Source: Owenia fusiformis (Eukaryota; Annelida; Polychaeta; Sabellida; Oweniidae). Taken from it: 64,000 nt of DNA. The stretch covers positions 4,173,096 to 4,237,095 of the forward strand of contig CAIIXF020000006.1 in the NCBI GenBank assembly GCA_903813345.2, read 5' to 3'. Shown piece by piece: positions 55,873-64,000 of this stretch (the first letter of the stretch is position 1; every line of letters begins with the position of its first letter). The notes below the pieces were generated by a model. That model was not told the origin of the DNA. It saw nothing but the letters and a program-made list of their open reading frames with translations, and made no database searches. Position numbers and translations under genes: made by a program.

Positions 55873-57255
55873 ATGGCTTCGTTTCTGAATAATTGGCATA
55901 TGATTGAAAGCGATGATAAAATATACCTTCAAAAAGAGGTAGAACCAGAACTCTATGAGATTAAGGGTGTTTATCAAGCAAAATTACAAAAGCAGGGCGA
56001 GAAGATAAAGGTAAGTTGTTTCCATTTAAGTTCTTTTGCAAGCCGTGTTGACTTTTGAGCAAATTTCAATGAAAGGAATTCCTGGGTCATATTTGCTCCG
56101 ATTCATCGGCCAGCGCCCTGCTGATTGAGTATTTTGTTCAAACTTGTATACACTACAGTTTTGACCAGAATACTCAATCAGGTTTGCGCTGGCCGATGAA
56201 TCTGAGCAAATGTGACCCGGGCATCAGTCACCCATCCCTCTTGTATTCTAGGTAATTTATTAACCTATAAATGAAGAAAATATGAGAGAGGGATGACTTG
56301 CTCCCCGTTGTTCAATGGGAAGGATTTTGAATGGACTTTAGATCAATGTTTGTGATTTTGATATTACCTCATTCTCTTAGGACAGGTTTTCACTGTTTTC
56401 ACAAAATGTAGGACACTAATATAAGTTGAGTAAGTTAAAGGGAGTAGAAAGGATAGAGGTAATGAGTGCTTGTCTCCTTGGTTTCCTCACAGTTTTTAGT
56501 CCTTTTCGTTTGGCCCCTAAGCTTAGATATCTATATTCTAGGAAGGGGGATCAGCGTTTGCAGTTTACTACTTTCAATATCTTTCGTCTGGAGGGGGGGG
56601 GGGTCATGTTGATCATGCAGTGTATCAATCATCCGAATTCATACTGAAAGAATGTGGCTTTTAGTCAAACATCTGTAACTTCTGTAACCATTTACAACAG
56701 GTATGATGAGTTATGGCATTTCGTCAGATCATATTATAGCATTATTAATTTTAATAGAAAACATTAGTAACATTTGGACAAATAATCTCATCTTATGCAC
56801 AAATGTAAAGGTGCACACTTGTTTCCAACATATATTTCCATTTCAGATGCTTATTTGGGACCATGTCCTCGGGGAAGCAACAGACAAAACTGTGTATCTT
56901 GGGTCCTTGCAAACTGGAAAGAACGCTTTTAGCAAAAGGTTTCAAGAGGCGGCAACTAGAGTGTCAAGAACATTGTTCTGCAATCTTTGGGAGGAAACCG
57001 GTCGAAAATGTGAGTTATAAACAAATAAAGTATAATATATAAAAAGCAATGCCTCATTGTTTTGCTCTGTGTTTGAACTTGAAATTGAACTTGAATTAAA
57101 GTTCATAAGATCGATATGGCGTTCCAAGTTAAATGGCATTCTGGATTTCATTTGTCATTAAACATTATTTGGCTTTTTCAGGTTTACCTGATCCATTACC
57201 GCAACAACGACAGTTAGGTTCCCTGGATGTAGACGACGCTGATCATTTGGATTTG
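55873..57255 (+). CDS. Divergent gene of unknown function, at least three exons
   Basis: Exons in matching phase: 55873-56010 (46 codons, donor gtaagt), 56847-57009 (acceptor tttcag, donor gtgagt) and 57182-57255 (acceptor ttttcag, donor gtgagt). Together they give 125 residues with no stop. The protein starts MASFLNNWHMIESDDKIYL. Exon 2 encodes MLIWDHVLGEATDKTVYLG, then RFQEAATRVSRTLFCNLWEE; exon 3 encodes CLPDPLPQQRQLGSLDVDD and DHLDL. I do not recognise a domain. Reading through the last donor instead gives a stop at 57412-57414, an alternative 3' end. Further exons beyond 57,255 were not found, so the gene may be incomplete. It starts 0.9 kb from the GHTHEDID gene on the opposite strand, and its first intron holds MITE copy 4. 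Confidence 0.6.
56081..56221. mobile_element. Foldback MITE family, copy 4 (best preserved)
   Basis: cctgggtcatatttgctccg at the left and ctgagcaaatgtgacccggg at the right pair. The inner arms gattcatcggccagcgccct/gcgctggccgatgaatc and tgattgagtattttg/agaatactcaatca extend the stem over nearly the whole 141 bp. It lies in intron 1 of the divergent gene. Confidence 0.85.
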
Positions 57256-57259
57256 GTGA

Positions 57260-57603
57260 GTTCAAGTATTGTTCTTTCTGTTAAGATATATTCTGGTGAT
57301 ACAGCACAAAAGCGAAGCCATAATTATCACCCAGTTCCCCTTTCCGTTTCTTTGATCTCCATGGTTTTGAACAAGTTAGACCAAATGGAAGTCGAAGGTT
57401 TTGATAGGTTTTAAAGAGAAACTTTTAATGAGGTTTGAGTCAAATTGTGAAAATTAAGGGGAGCAAAAGAATGTGATCTTAAATTATTGAAATTTTAAAA
57501 TTCAAAATATGTCGCATTTCATGTCTTGTCTGGAAAGTAAGCAAATCTCAGCGGTTGGTATGGATAATCCAGTTAACCTCAATTTTGCAAACACATATAT
57601 ACA
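57260..57603. other. Unannotated DNA downstream of the divergent gene
   Basis: Includes the optional read-through extension to 57414. No other signal. Confidence 0.4.
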
Positions 57604-57935
57604 TGTATCTCATACTTGAGTGGGTTTGGGGTAGATATCACCCGGGAATATATATCGTATCTGAGGAGCGGGCAGGATATATTGTTTATGTCCCGCTCCA
57701 GGCCAAATGCGGGCAGATATAATATATCTATAATTTTTCAAAAGTTTAAAAAAGTTTAAATATCAAAAGTTTTAATTTTTTAATTTTAAAATTTTAATTT
57801 TTTAAGTTTAAATGTTACAATTTCATTGTATTGAACAAAAAGAGTGTTACGAAAATGTTCAATATAAATATCTTGTCATTTGAAAAAGGTGGAAAAGGTT
57901 ATATCTACCCTAAACCCACTCAAGTATGAGATACA
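57604..57935. repeat. Foldback element with 35-bp near-perfect arms
   Basis: Left arm 57604-57638 (tgtatctcatacttgagtgg...) and right arm 57901-57935 (...ccactcaagtatgagataca) are inverted with almost no mismatch. The 260-bp loop contains low-complexity AT-rich DNA and a tatatcgtatct segment. Probably a young non-autonomous element. Confidence 0.8.
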
Positions 57936-57954
57936 CCAGTTATGCACGGTCGGT

Positions 57955-58062
57955 TTGGATACATGGAATATCCCTTGGGATATACAATACATCTTCCCTC
58001 GGTCCCTTCGATCCCTCGGGAAGATATATTGTATATCCCTCGGGATATTCCCTGTATCCAAA
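57955..58062. repeat. Palindrome adjacent to the foldback element
   Basis: ttggatacatggaatatccc at the left and gggatattccctgtatccaa at the right. The inner arms ttgggatatacaatacatct/agatatattgtatatccctc also pair, and the centre is rich in ccctcgg/ccctcggg. The stem is about 108 bp including a small loop. Confidence 0.85.
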
Positions 58063-58154
58063 ACCTCCCAGTGAATAACCCCTATGTACTGAAATTATAA
58101 GAATTTAGAGCGATGCTTAAAAACCATAATTAACTTCTATGACGTGCACGGGCC

Positions 58155-59392
58155 TGGGGACAATTCCGGCTAATCTCAGCTTTAAGCGTTAATATCTTAT
58201 TTAAAAAGCTAACTATGTTCTTTATATATCATTTTGAAGTAATTTTTATTCGCATTTCACTGAAATTATTTTTCTTTTAAAGGTTTGATGGGATCTATCA
58301 CATTTTTAAAGTTAAATATACCCCGACATCATGTAAGACGTAACATTTTACGCTTACACGGTTCGTTGAAATCGGGATAACTTTTGAAATACTGAGCAGA
58401 ATTTTACTAAAATTTCACATTTTATTCAATAGAACATGTGCATTTATGACGTCACAATTACATAACGGCTACAGTTCAAATTGTCTTATATGAACGCTTT
58501 TAAAATTTTCAAAATTGTGTAAGATTTTGAAGGCGAGGGAGACAAGCAATAAGTTTACCTTTATTTAAAGAGAGAATCAGATTTTGCGAGCATAGCAGCG
58601 TAACAAAAATTTTAAAATTGAAATTATAGTTTCAATTTTAGAATATTTCTGGCATATGTCATTATATTCCTTTTTATGTCTATTTTCCAAAAACACACTT
58701 TAATAACACTTTATTTCAGGAAAACTAAAGATTTTTCAATAATCTATTGTTTTTCTATAAGAATGGTTACCATTCTTATTATTTGGAAGAATTTAAACAT
58801 TTTTCACCCATTTTTGGACTTTGAATCCATTATAACTTCACCAATTTATAATACATCGTGAATCGTTTTGGAGGTATTGTATTTGAATAGATTGGCAGGT
58901 CTGTTGCACATGTTGCTTGTAAATTTGTCACCCCCATGGATTTGATTGTGCCTTTAACCTTCTAATTTAGGTCTGATTTCAAAAATAAATTAACTGCACA
59001 CTATTGTCATGGCGAATTTTACAAAACAATAACCGATTTGTATATTTTTCAAATAATATCAAAATAAGAGCTGATTTTAGAGACTCGAAAAAATGTAACA
59101 CATCGATTTTTACCACAGATTCCATACATATCAATTTTTACTAACGCTCCGAGTGGATTTTTTGACCGTTTTTCAAAAATCAAAAACATTTTAGAAATAT
59201 TGTCCTTGAGATCTTGTTGCTCTGTGAATTTTACCAGGATTGAATAAGGATAAAGCATCTTATTTTTAGGTTGACTAAACTTGACAAAATGTAACGCTTG
59301 TCGTTTCTGACGTTACAAGTCTCTTTGTGCCATATACTGCCCATTGTTTTGTTTTGGTATTTTGACGCCAAAATGTTACGCTAATTGTCCCC
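58155..59392. mobile_element. Possible TIR element bounded by ctggggacaatt
   Basis: ctggggacaatt at 58155-58166 and aattgtccccag at 59381-59392 are perfect inverted 12-mers. Inner motifs gacgtaacattttacgctta and gtaacgcttgtcg/gacgttac are loosely mirrored. No clear target duplication and no transposase frame, so the assignment is tentative. Confidence 0.4.
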
Positions 59393-61421
59393 AGTTTCGT
59401 CCGACGTGTATTAGCGTTTGCTTACATGCATTGACATTATAAGATACAAGGGGCGATCAAGAAATAACGTTAGTATAACCCAAACTCAGAAAATAATCAC
59501 CCATTTATCCCTAATGATGATATTTATTAATTTTACAGGCGCTTCAGTATCGGCGTCACATACAAGTGCGTCACATTCAAGTGCGTCAGATTTTTATAGA
59601 AAATTATGATAATTATATCTGATTTGGCTATAATAGAGGACCACCTCTTAGGTATGATACATACGACCACCAGACTCAGTAATCCGATAAGGCTAAACAA
59701 TCCTAAGTAATGGCCATAAATCAGCAACCATATAGCACAAAGTACCAGACTAATTAAAACCTGCTGCTGCTATCAGTGTAGCACTGGTTTCTCCTGCGAT
59801 AACAGTAACATTAACACCATCATTCAGTGACATTTCATTAATATCAATTAAAAATTAACTCTATATGTGTTTATTTTTTAACCTTATTTATAATAAACAA
59901 TTATTTGTTGTTTACTTGACAACAAACAACTGATCTTTTGACAATCCTTTATTTTCATTAGTTTATAAATGATTTTTGTATTGTATAATCATGTTCGTAT
60001 CAAGTCTTAAAACGGGGAGCGTGACCGTTGAACTCGCGGGGTAAGCTACAACACCACTTCATAAAGTCCATTGTTCTCCAACTGTGACGTCTTTATATCC
60101 ATTTCAACTAGATAAAATGGCAGATAATTCAACATTTTCGATTCGGGTGCTAAACTTCAGTACGGCACAATTATGTAAGCAATAATATGAATATCGTTCC
60201 CAATATGTTCGAGCCTAAAGGGAAAATCTCTAAAAAATTCAAAGAAAAAAGGGGCTTTCGCGTCTAACAGTGCACTTTGATGTCTCAAATGGTATTAGCC
60301 ACGTGCACACATAAAGCACTTTATCATAATACGAAGTGAGGCAATGGACGATGTGGCAGCATATGGTATAACGCCTGGCGAACGATGGTAAAGGTACGGA
60401 ACAACAAAAGGAATTTATGTGCTTGATTTTGATGAACTAATGCATGCTATCCGATATATTAACTTGGAACTCATGCAGTTGTTACCCTGGTTATGGCCAA
60501 TCCACCAAGATGTTGTACACCATAAATGCATTTTGTTTTGCTCAATCGCATAAGACAGGGGATGGTCTCACTCGGGATATTTCCTGGGGTATATCAGAAT
60601 TTCCCCCACGAAAGACAATTAAGAAGACAAATTCTAACACTCAAATTACCCTCTGATGTACTGGGAGTGTAATGGGGGTATCAGCAAGTACTCAACACCA
60701 TAATTAACAGTAAAAAAATATGATACCTATTCGGACTTTCTTTTTTCTGGTGAACCCCACAAAATGTCCCACGCGAAACCATCGCTGATTTTAATAGATA
60801 ACTTGATCTATCTTCAACATATACGCCGATGTGCGCTTATATGTCAAGATAATTTATCATTAATGTATCTCACACTCATATTTGCAACCGGAGTTTCTTG
60901 CTCATAATTAAGCCCATTTGAGTATGGTAAGAGGGGTAAATCAAGAATAACAACGTAAGTGATTTCAAATGAACGCCAATTTGAGAAAAGATTAATCACA
61001 AACCACTATGGCTAATCTATTTTGACATTTATTTTTCATAGCAAGTGACTGTGATTTATATTCGGATGAAATCATTTTGCTTCTAGACACCGGCAAGAAC
61101 TATTTCATGTTATTTTAAAGTACAGAAAAAGTACTTCTTAGAATTAGCAAATATTTTAATAGATTTTCAAAAATCCATTAGATTTATCATCAATTTTCAA
61201 CCTATTGTAATTGAGGAAAAAATTGGGAAAGTTTGGAGGCATAGAAAATGAAGTCAATTTACATTTCCATCAATATCATAAGTACTGTATTTTCCTAGTA
61301 CATAGTAGGTTATGTAAATAAAAATTCAAATATAAAGAGGCTTCAACACGTAGTTCAGTTGGGGTTGCCAATTTTTTTTTATTTTATCAATTTTATTTCT
61401 AAAGTCTTTGGTTCCATAATG
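59393..61421. other. Unannotated DNA
   Basis: A 17-bp motif (gcgtcacattcaagt) is repeated about 2.5 times at 59553-59589. Otherwise no supportable feature. The open frame at 60444-60656 has no domain. Confidence 0.4.
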
Positions 61422-61545
61422 GTCCAGGAGTAAACGAATGAAACACATTAAATTCTCAGAAATTTAGCTGGCCATAAATATTGTTTCAATGACAGAACAG
61501 ATTATCTTAATGTTTCAGTTTGAAATTCTATATCTCTGTTCATAT

Positions 61546-62314
61546 TATCATTATTATTATGAGCTTTATTATACTTGTATCCCACATTTGGGCAAAGTGT
61601 ACAGCTTAAACAGAAAAAAATGAAAAAGCTTAACTAATTATCTATATATTATACTAACTAATCAAAGGGTGCTTGATCATTGCAAGATTTTATTGGATGC
61701 ATTTCGTGTTTTTTTCTCTCTCGATAAAAAATATTAGATATATATCTTGCTAGTATATTTAATATTATTCCCTCTGAATTAAATAGAAACATTAATTTAT
61801 GTTCCACTTTATTCATGTTTTCTAAATTTTGACAGTGTTTTTTTATTTTATCCATGTAACTTGACCGAACATCTTTTAACTTATTGCATTCTAATAGGAA
61901 ATGGCATTCTGAACCGGTTTTCTTGTTACACATTAAACATTTTCTTTCTTCAATAGGGGTAATTGGTTTTGTGTAACGACCTGTTTCGATTTCTAATTTA
62001 TGTGCGCTAATTCTTAGCTTTGTCAAGTTATTTCTGTCTATTTCATTTTTGATTAAATCCAAGTATGGTTCCTTGTTCCATTTTGCTTTTATTATCTTAT
62101 AAAACCTCAATTTACCATTATTTGATTTTATTTTAGTTTCCCAAAATTGTATGTATCTATTTTCCAGTAATTTCTTAATTTCTCTTGGTTTTAAGTTTAA
62201 ATAGTTTGGTGAAGTATCATTGTAAATATATTTAAGTACATCATTGATGTGCGTGAGCCATGATTGTTTATTCATATCTGTCAGTTGTTTATTTACCTCA
62301 AGGGCTTCACGTGC
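61546..62314 (-). mobile_element. 5'-truncated LINE, 769 bp, with tcatat TSD
   Basis: The minus-strand 3' end is at the left: ataataaagctcataataat followed by an aatgata tail. tcatat flanks both sides (61540-61545, 62315-62320). The uninterrupted copy at 49.4 kb reads ctgttcatatgagtatacta across the same point, which confirms the boundaries. Confidence 0.9.
61658..62314 (-). pseudogene. LINE ORF C-terminal fragment with zinc motif
   Basis: A continuous frame from the truncation point (REALEVNKQLTDMNK...) to the stop at 61658; it starts inside the protein because the element is 5'-truncated. The order WNKEPYLDLIKNE, TKLRISAHKLEIETGRY, then ERKCLMCNKKTGSECHFLL and EC gives a C-x2-C...H-x4-C cluster as in LINE polyprotein tails. 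It lacks the endonuclease and the RT catalytic core. Same family as 36658-37255 but with an unbroken frame, so it is the younger insertion of the two. Confidence 0.85.
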
Positions 62315-62670
62315 TCATATGAGTACACTAGTAGATAGAATATCTGTATCAGCTATTTGAATGTGAAAGCAACATTTAATTCTTGTAGTTCAATGCAGAG
62401 TTTTTACATTTCAATTAGACCATAGGCATAGCCATGGGGGGGGGGGGGGTGCAATTGGTGATCGCACCCCCCCCCCCCATAACCAATAAAATATAACCAT
62501 GAGAAGAAAAGAGCTTTAAATTAAATGCTTTTTATTTGAAGCTTCTAGCTCAATTTATTATGAAGGAAGTTGCATACTTTTTTGTAAAATTCAAGATAAA
62601 TCTTAATTGTTGGCATCTTATGCCACAATCGCATCTCCTGACTGAAAATGGAATTTTTTGGCGATCGCAT

Positions 62671-63850
62671 CTGAAAGCTGGCTATGCCCCTGTAGACATT
62701 TCCATTTTTAAACTTCATATCCTGCAAATTCCTATAATAATTATATTATATATAAAAAATATCTATATATCAGGCAATAAAAAAAAAAAGTTCTATCTGC
62801 ACAATATCACATTGTGATCTAGATAGCTAACTAGCTTGACTGACTGATATTCATTTGCTTTCATCATATTATGTGGCTTACAATAGTCAGGATTTTGTGA
62901 CTCGGAGGGGGTGGTTCATTTTTTAAATTCATGCAAAATACTTCCCCACCCTGCCCACACTCAAATCACCTCATTTTACAATAAGTAATAAAGGTATCAT
63001 AATTTGATCATTATGGAATTTATTTTATGAAAGTTTAAGATGCAGAAATTGTTCACAAATTGTGAACTTTAGAAATCAAGTGCATCAATGAAAAATATAT
63101 ACATGAAATTATATTCATTAATTTTGCACTAACAAGACTTGCGAATGGTCATTAAAAAATAAAAGTATGTGTATCTTGCATCATTATGAAATAAAATCAC
63201 AACCATTTTTAGGGATAAATATGAAGTCCCATGCGCAAAAGTTATCAAAACATTTTCAAAGTCGTGAATTACTTACAACTCATCTCTAGACTTAGATACC
63301 CTTTGAGACAGCAATCCATTTAGGCTCATTCTATTTTTAAGATGACATCTGAATTCAACTTAGTTTTGAAGTGTGAACTAGGCACGAAGTATAAACTACC
63401 CTAATAAATTAATTATCTCATGTTTATTTGATTTTAACAATGGCCATTGTCTCTATCAAAAAATATAATTATACCAAATGAAATTTGGTACTCCATTTTC
63501 CATTTTAGAATATTTAACTTGAAACTGGAGTAAATAGTATATCTGTCTCTGGGTAGTATAGTACATGTATTGTATACTAGTAACATCTTATTTAGTCTTG
63601 AATACTTCAAAGAACACTAGATATTTGCCTTTAAAAATACATGGAAACAGACTGCAATCTGTCTATGAGAGGAGGACAGTGAGTTCACTCTAGACTAAAA
63701 CCAAGAAGACAAACCCATAACTTACATCTTATCTAAATAATCTGTCAACTTAAACTCTGAGTTTTCCAGAGCTGATCAGATTTGATCAGAACTTTGCAGT
63801 TATCTGGAGAACTAATAACATTCTATGTTGAATTTCGAATCTAAACTAAA
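62671..63850. other. Unannotated DNA
   Basis: Nothing supportable seen. Confidence 0.4.
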
Positions 63851-63972
63851 ATGCCTCCTCGTGGCTTGCGCTTGACATCTGAGGCACATCGCCACGTGGT
63901 GTCTCAACTTACCAAACCAGATGTGAAGAGGAAACATCGCTCTATAACAATACTACACATCTTATTTAATGG
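63851..63972 (+). CDS. Candidate first exon of a gene leaving the window
   Basis: From ATG 63851 the frame reads MPPRGLRLTSEAHRHVVSQL and continues with basic residues (KPDVKRKHRS) to a strong donor, gg|gtaaga, at 63973. It gives 40 codons plus 2 bases. The segment is noticeably richer in G+C than its surroundings, which suggests coding DNA. A start followed by a short basic helix-like stretch could be the N-terminus of a DNA-binding protein or transposase, but there is too little to decide. Unspliced, it would stop immediately after the donor. Confidence 0.4.
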
Positions 63973-64000
63973 GTAAGATTCTTTAGTGAGCCAATGTGTG

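Larger units (their letters stand above)
61422..62670 (+). repeat. Dispersed repeat, copy split by a LINE
   Basis: Same repeat as 49427-49855, interrupted by the LINE fragment at 61546-62314. Right of the insertion it contains a G-tract, tgcaattggtgatcgca and a C-tract (62,437-62,480) that can fold into a G/C hairpin. Confidence 0.85.

Noticed and set aside
44814-57255. The whole divergent gene pair as one large transposon
   Set aside because: I found no terminal inverted repeats or target duplication enclosing both genes. The element at 43,816-44,808 is a separate TA-flanked MITE.

Overview
The window looks like a stretch of an AT-rich animal genome, most likely a marine invertebrate. I lean towards a lophotrochozoan such as a mollusc or brachiopod, but only weakly. 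The reasons are spliceosomal introns with clean GT/AG sites, an L1/Tx1-type LINE, a DIRS/Ngaro-type tyrosine-recombinase retroelement, many non-autonomous TIR and foldback elements, and minisatellites. Nothing prokaryotic is present, and I recognise no housekeeping gene.

Layout. 1-3 kb: little except a long palindrome. 3.1-5.7 kb: a 60-bp minisatellite broken by a 578-bp foldback element (attgt flanking repeat) and a tiny LINE 3' tail. About 6.3 kb: a possible terminal exon. 7.9-16.5 kb: one very large foldback structure with ~700-bp inverted arms. Its core is a degenerate 'ttagactctggaggctgta' minisatellite, into which an L1/Tx1-like LINE with an intact 1232-codon ORF2 has inserted. 16.5-33 kb: mostly unannotatable sequence with scattered short repeats, a 1.3-kb TIR element at 20.0-21.3 kb, and a 0.5-kb tandem duplication with hairpins at 31.6-32.5 kb. 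34.2-35.0 kb: a TIR element unusually rich in GAACG/CGTTC. 35.3-37.8 kb: a second, inverted copy of the 20-kb element, split by a 5'-truncated LINE and by a hAT-like MITE with an 8-bp TSD. 38.3-41.4 kb: a DIRS/Ngaro-like element (gag, RT-RNase H, truncated tyrosine recombinase) with a likely intron. 41.7-42.6 kb: an array of 20-bp perfect palindromes. 43.8-44.8 kb: a mariner-like MITE.

The main cellular-type locus is at 44.8-57.3 kb. A minus-strand gene can be assembled from 11 exons, all with GT/AG boundaries and matching phases, giving 845 residues. It has the hallmarks of the animal 'GHTHEDID' family, which I believe is now called DUF7869: cysteine clusters, a DGMDQ motif, a DNC..ENKN motif and GHTHEDID. 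These three acidic motifs are arranged like the catalytic acids of an RNase H-fold/DDE enzyme, so the gene may derive from a transposase; that is inference. About 0.9 kb upstream, a divergent plus-strand gene (at least three exons) encodes a protein I do not recognise. Both genes' introns carry copies of one small foldback MITE family.

From 57.5 kb on the window is again repeats and unannotated DNA. It includes a 5'-truncated LINE at 61.5-62.3 kb whose exact insertion point is fixed by an 'empty' copy of its host repeat at 49.4 kb. A possible first exon of a gene lies at the right edge (63,851).
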